A DNA stretch of 64,000 nucleotides, taken from Candidatus Flexicrinis affinis. GTDB taxonomy: Bacteria > Chloroflexota > Anaerolineae > Aggregatilineales > Phototrophicaceae. The notes beneath the pieces were generated by a model. It saw only the letters and a program-made list of their open reading frames with translations, did no database searches and had not been told where the DNA came from. Numbering within the stretch: the stretch's first letter is position 1; every line of letters starts with the position of its first letter. The position numbers were made by a program, and so were the translations under genes. This document shows positions 44,374-57,000 of this stretch, in pieces. The stretch is from NCBI GenBank assembly GCA_016716525.1, contig JADJWE010000004.1, forward strand, positions 62,001 to 126,000, written 5' to 3'.

Positions 44374-45159
44374 ATGGCACAAGAAAACCATCATCAGGCA
44401 GTCCTGAACGTTCAAGACCTGCGGAAGGATCTGCAGCTTGGCGAGGTTACGGTTCAGGCGCTGCGGGGGGTCACGCTCAATGTTGCACGCGGCGAATTCA
44501 TGGGGATCATCGGCCCCTCCGGAAGTGGCAAGTCAACGTTGCTGGGGTTGATCGGCGGGTTGGACAACCCTACGAGCGGCAAGGTCTTCATCGACGGTAC
44601 CGACATCACCTCGATGAACGAACGCGCCCTGACGCGCATCCGTAACGAGAAAATCGGCTTCGTATTCCAGTTCTTTAACCTGATTCCTACGCTGACCGCG
44701 CTTGAGAATGTGTCGCTCCCAATTCAGTTCTCGCGGAAACGGCGCGCCGATCCCGGCAAGCGGGCAAAAGAACTGCTCGACATGCTTGGGTTGGGTGATC
44801 GTTTCCATCACCGTCCCACGCAGCTCTCTGGCGGGCAGCAGCAGCGCGTGGCTATCGCACGTGCACTGGCCAACGATCCTGCCTTAATCCTCTGCGACGA
44901 ACCGACCGGCAGCCTCGACAGCGAGTCCAGCGACACCGTCATGAGCGCGCTGCGCGGCGTTCAGCAGGAGATGCACACCACGGTCATCATCGTCACCCAT
45001 GATCCGAACATCGCCTCCCAGTTGGATCGACTGGTGACGTTGGTCGATGGGCACATCGCCTCCGATACGGATCCGCTCTCGACAGCGCAGCAGGCCGCGG
45101 TGGCCGTCCTGAAGGACAAGCGCGCCACCGGCGAACTCAAGCAGTTTCGGGGGGAATAG
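44374..45159 (+). CDS. ABC transporter ATP-binding protein (LolD/MacB type)
   Basis: 261 aa. Walker A GPSGSGKSTLLG at about 49-60, Q-loop FQFFNLIPTLTALENVSLP, signature LSGGQQQRVAIARALAND, Walker B LILCDEPTGSLD and the H-loop VIIVTHD. The LIPTLTALENV and EPTGSLD forms place it in the LolD/MacB/FtsE group that drives mechanotransmission rather than substrate flux through a pore. It is followed after 2 bp by the FtsX-type permease, its certain partner. The pair may export lipoproteins, peptides or envelope components. Confidence 0.9.
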   Translation: MAQENHHQAVLNVQDLRKDLQLGEVTVQALRGVTLNVARGEFMGIIGPSGSGKSTLLGLIGGLDNPTSGKVFIDGTDITSMNERALTRIRNEKIGFVFQFFNLIPTLTALENVSLPIQFSRKRRADPGKRAKELLDMLGLGDRFHHRPTQLSGGQQQRVAIARALANDPALILCDEPTGSLDSESSDTVMSALRGVQQEMHTTVIIVTHDPNIASQLDRLVTLVDGHIASDTDPLSTAQQAAVAVLKDKRATGELKQFRGE

Positions 45160-45161
45160 CC

Positions 45162-47939
45162 ATGCTGGACAACATTCGCTTTTTTCTGAGGCACTCGCTC
45201 AACGACCTGTGGATCAACGGCCAGCGCACGTTCTTCTCGCTGCTGTGCATTGCCGCGGGTGTTGCCGCGATCGTCTCGCTGCAGACGCTTGCGGTGATGA
45301 TCGGCGGATCGTTGACCGGCGGCCTACAGGAGAGCAACCGCGGCGACATCCAATTCCAGCTCGACGCCGGATTCAGCGCAGACGCCTCGGATGAGGTTCT
45401 TGCGCAGGCAATCGCGGACGGGCTGATCGTGGAACAGACCGTGTCGTTCTTCGGCCAGCGGCAAACCACCTATCTGCTCAGCCAAGGCGGGATCGACGCC
45501 ATCAGCGCGTGGCTGGACGAATCGTATCCCGGCGCTGCAGAACTCACCTATCGTCAGCCGCTGGCGGACCCGATCAGTTTGTTCCTCGGCAGCGGTGACG
45601 GGACGGCGCTGGTCCTGCCGGCAACGGGAGCCGACGCCAGTCAGGTTGTACCCTTACTGATCGACCCCGACGTATACCCCTTCTACGGAGAGGTCGTTGC
45701 GACGACCGGCGAGCCGCTGTCCGCTTTGATTAACGCGCCAACGGATATCGTCATCAGCGATCAGGTCGCTCAGGTGCTCGGCGCTGAGACCGGCGATACG
45801 CTTCAGATCAGCGGGGCGGATGCCGAGTTCACGGTACGCGGCGTTGTCGATACCGGGCAGGAGATCAAGAACCCCGCGTCGGACATGTTGATTTCGCTGT
45901 TTGGATTCTACTATCTCGATCAATCGGCGATCGAACTCTTCGAGGATGTTCCTGCTCAGGCGGACCTCGCGTTCATCAAATTGAGCGACCCTTCCGCCGT
46001 GGTTGACATTGACTCGGCGTTGCAGGCGGAGTTTCCGTTTGTTCAGACCACGACCACCGAAGACCTGCGCGAGAACTACACACTGCTTTCGGACAACATC
46101 AATACGCTGGTGACGGTGATGGGCCTGCTGTCGATGCTGATCGGCAGCATAGGCATTGTCAACACCATGCAGGTCATCGTCCGGCGCCGCACGGTCGAAG
46201 TGGCCGTTCTCAAGACGCTCGGTTTGCAGGCGAACGAGATCACGACGCTGTTCCTGGTTCAGGCGATGCTGATGGGCGTCATCGGCAGCGTTGCGGGCGT
46301 CGTTCTGGGCTGGGGCGCGACGTTCCTGATCCGCGGCGTGGCCGAGCGCCTGCTGGCGACCGATCTTCCGTTTGTGCTCACGCCTCAGCCTGCCGTGACA
46401 GGCATACTCATCGGCGTCATCATCACCACCGTTTTCGGCTTTCTTCCGACACTCACCGCCGGTCAAGTGCGTCCGGGCATCGTACTGCGGCCCACAGACG
46501 TTGTCATTCCGCGGACGGGACGCGTTCAGACGTTGTTGGTGCTCGGGCTCGTGATTATGGTGTTGAGCCTGATTGCTCAGGGCATCACGGGAACCTTCAG
46601 TTCAGCACTGCAGTTGATTGTCGGCGTATTTGTCGCCGCTGGCGTGCTTTACCTGATCGTCTCGCTGCTGATCTGGCTGGTAGGGCGCTTCTTCCCAGCG
46701 TTCGGGCTGATCGACCTCAAAATCTCGCTGCGCCAAATGCTGGCCGCGCGCGGGCGCGCCTCGATGACGTTGCTCGCACTCGTGGTCGGCGTGTTCTCGC
46801 TGAGCACCATCACGCTGCTGGCCGACTCAATCAACAACCTGCTTGAGTTCTCGCTGCAGGAGGCGAGCGGTGGAAATGTCACGATTAGCGCGGCTTCCCC
46901 AGCCCAACTTCCGGCGATCGAACGTGTACTCGACGATTTGCCGTATGTCGAGCAGTATCGTGTCCAACGCGGGTACACCATGCGCCTGCTCTCGATCCAG
47001 CAAGGCGACATCGTGCTGTCGCCCGGCGACCTGCGTGCGCGCCTCGAGGCCATGCCCGATTTCTTCGGATTCGGCGGCGAGGGCGCTGAAGCCGACGCGT
47101 ATGAGGTCTTCGCGGCGTCGATCAGCAGTGTGAGCGCGTCGGACGTCAGCTCCGTCGCGGAGCGCAGCATGGTCACGGGCCGTCAATTGGCGCCGAGTGA
47201 TTCCGGGGCGCGCGTCATTGTCCTGACCACCAGCCCGCTGCTTGAGGCTGCCGGACTTCGCGTCGGCGACCTGCTGACCTATGACCTCGGCAGTGACGCT
47301 GAAGGCGAGGCACCGGCACTGACGTTCGAACTCATCGGAATCGCGCAAAGCAGTTTTGGCGGGTTCGAGGCACAGAACTATGTACCGATCGACGCATTCC
47401 CTGCGGATATCCCCCCGACTTCGAACACGATTACAGCGCAGGTCGACAAAGAGCAGATCGCCTCACTGCGGCAGCAGCTCGCGACCGTGCCGGGGTCGTT
47501 CGTGCTCGACAACGCCGTGCTGACGCGACTGGTCAGCGGCCTGCTTGGCACGTTTACCGCCTTCCCGACGATGGTGGCGGCGCTCGGTTTGATTGTGGGT
47601 GGGGTTGTGATCGCCAATTCGGTCGCGCTGACCACGATGGAACGCAGGCGCGAGATCGCTGTGATGAAGTCGGTTGGCCTGCAGCGCGAACGGGTACTGT
47701 TCATGATCTTGCTCGAGAACGGGGTGCTCGGACTGATCGGTGGTCTGATCGGCGTCGGAATTGGGCTCTTGGCTCTCATCCTCCTGATCGGAACCACGGG
47801 CGCACCGAGCACAGCGATTCCGGTCGGTTCGGCTATGCTCCTCATGCTGCTGTGTGTTGTCGTCGCGCTGATTGCCGCGCTGACGTCTGCTTGGGGTGCC
47901 TCTGGCGAAAAGCCGCTGAACGTCCTTCGTTACGAATAA
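45162..47939 (+). CDS. FtsX-type ABC permease, double module (MacB-like)
   Basis: 925 aa. TM1 at about 25-48 (FFSLLCIAAGVAAIVSL) and a first periplasmic MacB-type domain (about 50-300) are followed by the three-helix FtsX core (NTLVTVMGLLSMLIGSIGIVNTM, EVAVLKTLGLQANEITTLFL). Two extra helices follow (about 448-505). A second module begins RASMTLLALVVGVFSLSTITLLA with another outside domain (about 560-790) and the last FtsX core (RREIAVMKSVGLQRERVLFMI). Ten helices in all, a tandem duplication like LolCE-type fusions. It works with the adjacent ATPase. The VLRYE terminus is typical. Confidence 0.88.
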   Translation: MLDNIRFFLRHSLNDLWINGQRTFFSLLCIAAGVAAIVSLQTLAVMIGGSLTGGLQESNRGDIQFQLDAGFSADASDEVLAQAIADGLIVEQTVSFFGQRQTTYLLSQGGIDAISAWLDESYPGAAELTYRQPLADPISLFLGSGDGTALVLPATGADASQVVPLLIDPDVYPFYGEVVATTGEPLSALINAPTDIVISDQVAQVLGAETGDTLQISGADAEFTVRGVVDTGQEIKNPASDMLISLFGFYYLDQSAIELFEDVPAQADLAFIKLSDPSAVVDIDSALQAEFPFVQTTTTEDLRENYTLLSDNINTLVTVMGLLSMLIGSIGIVNTMQVIVRRRTVEVAVLKTLGLQANEITTLFLVQAMLMGVIGSVAGVVLGWGATFLIRGVAERLLATDLPFVLTPQPAVTGILIGVIITTVFGFLPTLTAGQVRPGIVLRPTDVVIPRTGRVQTLLVLGLVIMVLSLIAQGITGTFSSALQLIVGVFVAAGVLYLIVSLLIWLVGRFFPAFGLIDLKISLRQMLAARGRASMTLLALVVGVFSLSTITLLADSINNLLEFSLQEASGGNVTISAASPAQLPAIERVLDDLPYVEQYRVQRGYTMRLLSIQQGDIVLSPGDLRARLEAMPDFFGFGGEGAEADAYEVFAASISSVSASDVSSVAERSMVTGRQLAPSDSGARVIVLTTSPLLEAAGLRVGDLLTYDLGSDAEGEAPALTFELIGIAQSSFGGFEAQNYVPIDAFPADIPPTSNTITAQVDKEQIASLRQQLATVPGSFVLDNAVLTRLVSGLLGTFTAFPTMVAALGLIVGGVVIANSVALTTMERRREIAVMKSVGLQRERVLFMILLENGVLGLIGGLIGVGIGLLALILLIGTTGAPSTAIPVGSAMLLMLLCVVVALIAALTSAWGASGEKPLNVLRYE

Positions 47940-47978
47940 ACCCAACGCCGGGCACTATTCAACACCCACGCGAATACG

Positions 47979-48010
47979 AGCGGCCCTCCCGAACTGCCGG
48001 GAGGGCCGCT
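47979..48010. terminator. Hairpin between convergent ABC permease and giant gene
   Basis: Perfect 13-bp arms AGCGGCCCTCCCG and CGGGAGGGCCGCT around AACTGC, between the ends of the FtsX-type permease and the 9-kb leftward gene. A terminator or 3'-end stabiliser for both. Confidence 0.75.
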
Positions 48011-48069
48011 GCAATCGCGGAGGGGATTACCTATATGGAGGGACCGCGACCCTCGCTAGATCGACTTCG

Positions 48070-51000
48070 TTACCACCCCCTGAAGCCGGGGACCGACTTG
48101 AGCACGGTCATCTCGAGCTTGCGCGTTTCCGACCAGTCGCTCTTGTTGCCGACTTCGTCGACGGCGCGGACACGCCAGAACACCTTGCTGCCCGGCAGCG
48201 CGGCGGCTGGCGTGTACGTCGACACGTCTACTTCCTCGTCAAGGATCGGCGAGGAGAAGTCCTTGTTGTTGTCGAGCTCGATGATGTACTCGTCAAAGTC
48301 GGCTTCGAGGTTGTCCTCCCAGTCGAAGGTCGGCGTGAGCGTCATGACGACCTCCTTGTGGGCCGGGCTGATCAGGATCGGCGCGGCCGGCGCAGTGCGG
48401 TCGATGGTGAACGACCACGTCGGGCTGAACGCGCTCCACAATCCGTCGCTGCCCTGTGTCTGGACGTGCCAGTAGTACGTGCCGGCTGAGAGTTTCTCAG
48501 GCGCGGCATACAGCTCGACCTTCGTCTTGTCGCTGATGACGATGCTGACAAACGCGAAATCTTGCGCGACTTCAATGCGGTACTTCTTGGCGTCCGGGGC
48601 CGGAAGCCACGCGAAGTCCGGCGTCTTGTCACGCGTGACGTACGCGTCGTCGGGCGAGAGCAGCACTGGCGGCAGCGCCGGCACGAGGTCGACCTGAACG
48701 GCCCACGTACTGCTCCAGTCGCTCTTGTTGCCGACGGCGTCGTAGGCCCGAACGCGCCAGAACCACATGCCATCGTCGAGCGCTGGGCTCATATAGCACA
48801 GCGCGGGCTGGACTGCGGTGGCGGGGAAGTTGGTGAAGGTCGGGTCGTCCGAGAGTTCGATCTCGTACGTTGCTGCACCCGTCGCCGCATTCCAGCAGAA
48901 GTCCTGCAGCGCGGTGATCGTCAGGCCATTAGCCGGCGACAGCAGAGCCGGGACGTCCGGCGGCGTGCGGTCAATGGTGAACGACCACGCGCTGCTGAAC
49001 GCGCTCCACAGCCCATCCGGAGCCTTTGCCGATACGTGCCAGAAGTACGTGCCCTCGGCCAGCTTGTCAGCCGGCGTGAAGGCCGTTCCGGTAGTATCGG
49101 CCGTCTGAACGATCGACACGAAGCCGGCGTCGGACGCGATCTCGATGCGGTATTTCTGCGCGTCGGTCACAGCAGTCCAACCGAACTCCGGCTGACGTTC
49201 GCGGGTGACGGTGAGGTCGGCGGGGAGCAGCAGGGTCGGCGAGACGGCCGGCACGATGTCGACCTGCACGGCCCATGTGCTGCTCCAGTCGCTCTTGTTG
49301 CCGGCGAGGTCGTAGGCCCGGACGTGCCAGAACCACATGCCGTCGTCAAGCGCGGGGCTGGTGAAGCACAGGTCGGTCTCGGTCGCGGTGGCCGCGAAGC
49401 TGCCGAATGCCGGGTCGGACGAGACTTCGATCTCGTACGAAACGGCGTCGGTCGCCGCGTTCCAGCAGAAGTCCTGCAGCGCATTGATCGTCAGGCCGTT
49501 AGCCGGGGACAACAGCGTCGGGATGGCCGGCGCGGTGCGGTCGACGGTAAACGTCCAGACATACGACCACGCGCGCCATCCACCGGCATCCTTCGCCGCG
49601 ACACGCCACCAGAACTGCGTATCCTTCGGCAGGTTGCTAGCCGGCGTGAACGACGGAAGCGTGGGCTGCTCGTCGACGATCACCGCCGCAAACGCGTCGT
49701 CGGTAGCGATCTGGATGCGGAACTTGGTGGCGGTGCCGTCCGTATCCGTCCACGTGAACGCGGGGGTACGGTTGCGCGTAACGTCGCCATTGGGCGGCGT
49801 CAGCAGTTCGATGCCGGACGGGCACACGTCGGTCGTGGCGATCGCCGGCGCGCTGTACGACGAGAACAACCCGTCGCCGGCGCGGAACGCGCGCACGCGG
49901 TAGTGGTACGTGCTGCCGCAGAAGGTCGTCGTGTCGGAGTAGGATTCGACATCCGCCGCGACTGTGTCGATCTCGGCCCAAGCGGCGCCATCCGGCGAGC
50001 GTTCGATGTGGAACGCCGTCTCGTCGATCGAGTTGTCGTTCCAACTCAGGTCGATCTGGTTGTTGGTGATGACTGTAGCGGTCAGCCCGCCCGGCGCGGC
50101 CAGCGCCTCCGAAAGCGTGAAGTCCTTGCCGGTGACGTTCTGACCGGCGCCCAGCGTCAGCGTGATCGGGTCGGCATCGCCGAGCGTGTCGGCTTCCTGC
50201 CACCATTCGATCAAATGGCTGTCTCCCGGGCATTCCGGCCAGCCCGGCCCGCCGGCGTGGATGATGATTCCGACGCCAACCGGCAGGTCGCGCAGGATGT
50301 ACGAGCCGTCAGGCAGCGTACACGTGCCGTAACCGCCGCCCTCGACATCGACCGGGATACCGCCCAGCGGGTCGTTGGACACGGCGTCACGCACGGTACC
50401 GCTGATCGATCCGGCCGGGTCGAGCGTGAAGTTCTTGCCGGTCTGGTGCTGCTCTGCGCCTGCCGTCAGTGTGATCGGATCGGCGTCGACCAGCGCGGCG
50501 GCCTCCTGCCACCATTCGGGCAGGTGCGTACCGCCCGGACATTCCGGCCAGCCTGCGCCGCCCGCGTGGACGATGTGCCCGACGCCGAGCGGCAAGCCGT
50601 CGATGGTGTAGGTGCCGTCCGGCTCGGTGCAGCGGCCGTAACCGCCGCCTTCGAGGTCGACCGGGATGCTGCCGAGCGGCGTCGTGCCGTCGGCGGCGAA
50701 GACTGTGCCGCTGATGCTGCCGGCGAGGTCGAGTGCGAAGTCGATGCCGGGCTGGTCTGCACCGGCGGTGACGACGACCGGGGTCGCCGCTGCGGGGTCG
50801 GCCGGGTGGTTCAGGCCGTCGTAGAACTGCGAGATGTGATCGAGCGCGTGGCCGGTCACGCGATAGCTGCCAGCAGGCAGCGCAGCGGTGGTGTACGCAC
50901 CCGTTCCCGGGTCGACGCCGTAGCAGCCGACCTCGACCGCGCCAGCGAACGTCTCGACACACACGTCACCGGCCAGCGGCGTGGTGCCGTCGGTTTCGGT

Positions 51001-54000
51001 CATCGTGCCGCTGAGCGTGCCGCCCAGCGCGAGCGTAAAGTCGATGCCGCTGGCATTCTGCGTCGGGCCGACGGCCAGCGTGATCGGGTCGGCCGTGCCG
51101 GCCGTGCTGGATTCTTCCCACCATTCCGGCAGGTGCAGGTCGCCCGGGCATTCCGGCCAGCCCACGCCGCCGGCGTGAACGGTGTACGTCCCGAGCGGCA
51201 GATCGGTGATCTGATAGCTGCCGTCCGGTTCCGTGCAGCGGCCGAAGCCGCCGCCCTCGATGTCGACCGGGATGTTGCCCAGTGGCGTGACGCCATCGGT
51301 GGCGTAGACGTGCCCGCTGATCGTGCCGGCCGGGTCGAGCGCGAAGTCGATGTCGGTCGCGTCGTTACCCGCCGTCAGCACAACCGGTGTTGCGAGAGCC
51401 GGATCGCTGGTGATCGGGATGTTGTCCCACATTTCGGTAATGTGACCGTCAGCCCGTCCGAAGACACGGTAGCTGCCCGGCTCGAGCGGCATCGACACGT
51501 ACGTGCCGTCGCCCGCCACCGGGACACAGCCCATGCCGGCATCGGTCGCGTAGTCGTTGATGCACACCTGACTGTTGGGCAGCACGGTGACGCCATCCGC
51601 CGCAGTCAGCTTGCCGGTGATGCGCGGCGCGACTTCTAGCGTGAAGTCCTTGGCGGTGACGTTCTGGCCCGCGCCGGCGGTCAGCGTGATCGGGTCGGCG
51701 CCTGCTTCGTCGGACGACTCCTGCCACCATTCGCGCAGGTGCTGGGTGTCGCCGCAGCCCGCGTCTTCAAGACCACCGGCCGAGATTGCGATCGGCACGC
51801 CGAGCGGCAGACCATCGAAGAGATAGGTGCCGTCCGGCGTACGCGAGCAGACGCTCCAGCCGCCGATGTCAATCCGGATCGCGATGTCGGTCAGGCGCGA
51901 TGTGCCGCCGGCGTCGAATACGGTGCCGGTGATCGTGCCACCCGGATCGAGCGCGAAATTGATGTTCGGCGTATCCGCACCCGCAGTGACACCGACCGGG
52001 GTGATTCCCGCTATACCCATGTACTGCGGGACATTGTCGTATATCTCAAAGACGCGGTTCTCGGCGTAGACGGCGACTCGATACGACGCGGTCGGCAAGC
52101 CGCCGAACGCGTAGGTACCGTTCGCATTCGCCTGTTGGCATCCAATGCCTTCTTCGGTCGTATGGTCGGTGAGGCACACCCACACGGCCCAACTGCTGTC
52201 GGTGATCGGCGTTGTGCCGTCCGGTTCGGTGACCTTGCCGCTGATCGAGCCAGCCGGATCTAGCGTGAAGTTGATGTCACCGGCCACCTCGCCCGCTAGA
52301 GTGAGCGTGATCGGGTCGGCGTCGCCGACGGTGTCGGCTTCCTCCCACCACTCGTGCAAGTGCGAGCCGCCGGGACAACCGTCCCAGCCGTTTCCGCCCG
52401 CGCGCACGAGCAGGGGGGTGCCAACCGGCACGCCGTCGATGTAGTACGTGCCGTCTGGCCCGGTGCAGCGGCCGAAACCGCCCTGCTCGAGGTCAACCGG
52501 CACGTTCGCCAGCGGCGTAATGCCGTCGGCAGCGTAGACGACGCCAGTGATGTTGCCACCCGGCTCAAGCGCGAAGTCGATATTGGCTGTCGTCGAGCCA
52601 GCAGTTACCGCGACGGGTGTCGCCAGCCCCCAGTCCAAATAGACCGGGATGTCGTCGTAAAGCTCGCCGACGTGGTTCTCCGCATACGCTTCGACGCGGT
52701 AGTTGCCTGTCGGCAGGCCGGAGAACGTGTAGACGCCGTTGACGACCGTATTGGCATCGAGGCAGCCCATGCCCTGACCGAAGGGATATTCGGCCACGCA
52801 CACCCACGCCGTAGATGCGATTGGCGTGACGCCGTCGGCCTCGTAGATCGTGCCGCTGATGCTGCCGCCGAGGTCGAGCGTGAAGTCGATGCCGGTGGCG
52901 TGTTCACCACCACCCGGGGTCAGAGTGATCGGGTCGGCGTTGGCGAAGTCCGCCTCTTCCTGCCACCACTCCATGAGATACGAGTCGTCGCAGAAGCCGA
53001 GCCAACGCCGCGGGCCGCCCGCCGACATATAGATCGGCACGTTGAGCGGCAGGCCGCGGATCGTATACGTGCCGTCGCTGTTGGACGAGCAGTCGTCGAA
53101 CCACAGCCCGTCGGTGCCGACCGGGATGAGCGGCAGGAACGTCACGCCGTCTGCGGCGCGCACCGTCCCGCTGATCGTGCCGCCCGGATCGAGCGTGAAG
53201 TTGATGTCGGGCGTCGTTGCACCGGCGCTGACGTCGACCGGTGTCGGATTGGCGAAGTTGCCGTAGATGTACTTGTTCTCCCAGAGTTCAGCCGCGTAGC
53301 CGTCCTTGGTTGCTTCCACGCGATATTGCCCGTCCGGCAGACCGCCGAACAGGTAAGTCCCGTCCGGGTTTGTCTGCTGACAGCCGTACCAACTGGGGGT
53401 GTTGATACTACCTAGACAGATGTTCGCCTGATAGATCGGCGTGGTGCCGTCGGCTTCGGTGACGGTACCGCTGATGGCACCGCCGAGCGAGAGTGTGAAG
53501 TCGATGCCGCCCAAGTGCTGGTTCGGCCCCGGCCCCAACGTGATCGGGTCGGCTTGGTCGAAGTTTTCGGCTTCCTGCCAGTACTCGCGCAGGTGGAAGT
53601 CGCCCGGACAGCCCGGCCATCCCTGACCGCCGGCACGGATCACAACCGGGAGGCCAAGGGGAACGTTGTAGATGGTGTACGTCCCGTCGGGATTCGTGCA
53701 GTTGCCAAAGCCGCCAAATTCGAGGTCGATCGGGATGCCGCCCAGCGGCGTGACCCCGTCCTCGTCATAGACGATGCCGCTGATCGTGCCGGCAGGGCCG
53801 AGCGCGAAGTGGATGTTCGGGGTGTCCGCGCCGGCCGTCACGTTGACGGGAGTCGCCAGCGACCGGTCGCCATACCACGGCACGTTGTTGAACAGCTCCT
53901 GCGCGAAGCCATCGGCACGCGCATTGACCGCGTAGCTGGCCGTGCCCAACCCGCTGAAGGTGTAGTAGCCCTGATTGTCGGCGTTCACACAGCCGGAGTT

Positions 54001-57000
54001 GGCGCCGAACGGGTGAATCTGCGCGCAGACTTGTGCATTCGGGATCGGCGTGGTGCCGTCTTCTTCCGTGACGCGCCCACTGAACGAGCCTCCGACGTCG
54101 AGCGTAAAGTTCTTGCCGGTGACGTTCTGGTCTACGCCGAGCGTCAGGGTGATCGGATCGGCTTGGTAGTCGTACTGCTTTTCCTGCCACCACTCGCGGA
54201 TGAAACCGCCGTCACAGCCCTGCATCCACGACTCGGCTGGACCGCCGGCGTAGAGCGTGATCGGCACATTGAGCGGCAAGCCGGAGATCGTGTACGTGCC
54301 GCTGCCATCCGCGCAGTTGTTGAAGCCGCCCCAGAACACACCGAACGGCACGCTGGGCAGCGGAGTCACGCCATCGGATGCGAAGATCGTGCCGCTGATC
54401 GATCCGCCCGGTTCGAGCGTGAAGTTGATGTTGGGCGTGTTCACGCCTATGGTTACCGGTATCGGCGTCGCAAGACCGTGGTCTCCGTAGTAAGTTACAC
54501 TGTCGTACATCTCGGTCGCGAAGCCGGACGCCCGGACTTCGGCATTGTACAGCCCAGCCGGCAAGGCGTCGAACGTATACGTGCCGTCAGGATTGACATT
54601 GAAGCAACCCACACCCTCGCCAAACGGATGCACGTGTGCGCACACCTGCGCGTCAGTTACCGGCGTGATGCCGTCGGCCTCAGTGACGCGCCCGCTGAAC
54701 GACCCGCCCACGTCAAGCGTGAAGTCGATGCCGGTCTCGAACTGGTTGGCGCCGTAGGTCAGGGTGATCGGGTCGGCGTTGTTGCGGTCGGACTCTTCCT
54801 GCCACCATTCGCGTGTGTGGTTGTCGCCGGGGCAGGTGTCCCATCCCGGCCCACCGGCCTGCACGGTGTGCGGCTCATCGAGCGGAACGCGCTCAATGGT
54901 GTAGGTGCCGTTCGGGTTGGTGCAGGTGCCGTAGCCGCCGTTGTCGAGGTCGACGGGGATGCCGCCCAGCGGATCGTTGGTGACCGCATCGCGCACCGTC
55001 CCGCTGATGGTGCCAGCCGGATCGAGTGTGAAGTCGATGTTCGGCGTGATGTCCGGCACGGTGACGACGACCGGGTCGCCCTCGTGGTAGTAACGGCGTT
55101 CCTGATAGGTCTCATCGAGATACGGGAACGCGTAGGCGGACACACGGTACGTCCCGGCAGGTAGGTTGTCGAACACATACGCGCCGGTCGCGATGTTGAT
55201 GATGTCGCTTCCGTGGCAGCGGATGTGGTAGTTTGTGACGTACTCGTTGATACAGACGGACGGGTTGGCCAGTGCAAGATCGCCGGCGTCGTTCAGGCTG
55301 ATCGTGCCGCTGATGGCGCCGGCCGGCCCGAGCGTGAAATCGATGCCGGTGACCGGGTCTGGCGCCGTGACGACAACGGGTGTGGTCAGATCCCAGTACG
55401 GCGTCTCCTCCCAGTATTCCTGTTCGAGGCCGTCCGCACGGGCGTCAACGCGGTAGTTGCCGGATTGGACGCCGTCGAAGGTGTACGTGCCGTCGGCCGG
55501 GTTGACCCACTGGCAGCCGAAGCCGAAACCGTTGTCCATAGACTCAAGGCAGACCTCGGCGTTGAGCACCGGGGTGGTGCCGTCCAACTCGTAGACCGTA
55601 CCGCTGATCGACCCGCCCGGATCGAACGTGAAGTTGATGCCGGTGGTTGGGGTTGGGGCCAGCACGGTGACTGGGTCGGCTTCGTCATACAGGAACGTGT
55701 CGTCCCAGTACTTCTGACCATACCCTTGCATCCACATGCGCACCCGGAAGGTGCCGCTGGGCAGGTGGTCGAACGAATACGTCAGCGCACCGAAGTCGAT
55801 CACGTCGCCAGTCCGGCAGCGGATATGATTGCCGGTGTCATATTCGTCGACGCACACCCAGCCGTTGCTGACACTGCCGGCGTCGGTGAGGGTAATCGTG
55901 CCCTGGATGGAACCGCCGGCACCGAGCGTGAAGTCGATGTTGGGAGTCGTGCTTCCACTGGTGACCAGCACCGGAAGCGCCTGATTGTAGAAGGGCGTGT
56001 CGAAGTACAGCTCGTTTTCGCGGTTGGGCGCGCGCGCCTCCACACGGTAGCTGTACGGGTCGAGCAGCGGGATGACATACGTCCCGTCAGGCTGCACGCC
56101 GAGGCATGTCCAGTAGAACGATTCGTCGTACGGGCCGACGCACACGGTGGCATCCGGCACCGGCGTGACGCCGTCGGTGGTCGTCACCTTGCCGCTGACC
56201 GCGCCGTGGGCTGGCGGGTCGCACGCATCGGCACGATAGACGGTGGTGTAATCGTCGGCGATGTAGAGCCGGCCAAGGCTGTCGAGCGCTAGATCGCGTA
56301 CATACCCGACACCCGAAACGCACGACGTGACAAACTTGGTGCCGGCCTCAATCTTCAATACACGACCGTTCATCGAGTCGCCATAGTACAGGTCGCCGGA
56401 CGGGCTGAGTGCTAAGCCGCTGTCCGTGTACTGACCTATGTTGAGATACAGCGATGCGTCTCCGGTGATGCTGTCGACGCGCCAGATATGACCGTCAGGC
56501 TGGGAGACGAGCAGATCGCCACTGATAGGGTCAACCACCAGTCCAGCAATGCTGCCGAAGCCGCTTGAAAGGGTCGATGTGATCAGCGTTCCGGCTGAAT
56601 CGAATTTCGCGATCGCGTCATAGGCACCGACGACGTACATGTTGCCGCCGCTGTCGAACGCGATTCTTTGTGATGAGGCTGGTAGTCCGGACGCAAACGG
56701 CACGATCGTGTTTGACGCCGGCACTTTCGAGACGTCTCCAACCAGTACTGCTAGTACATCGTTGTTGTCTAGCGCGAGATCGCTCATCCCTGCAAGTCCG
56801 GTCGCAAACACGGATGTCGCTTGGGCCGGGGTGACCTGAGTCACCTCTCCTGAATACCCTTCCGAGTAGTAGAGGTTGTCGGCCGTATCCACGACAATCC
56901 CGCGCAGCCCGGTCAAGCCACCGACGTAGACGCTGGCACTGCGAACGCTGGCGTCTGACGGATTGATAAGTGGCGCAGCGGGATTGGGGGGTTGTGCGAA

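Noticed and set aside
44374..47939. ATPase for the two sugar importers
   Set aside because: The ATPase is of LolD/MacB type and is coupled to an FtsX-type permease; sugar importers need an MsmX/MalK-type subunit with a C-terminal regulatory domain, which this lacks.
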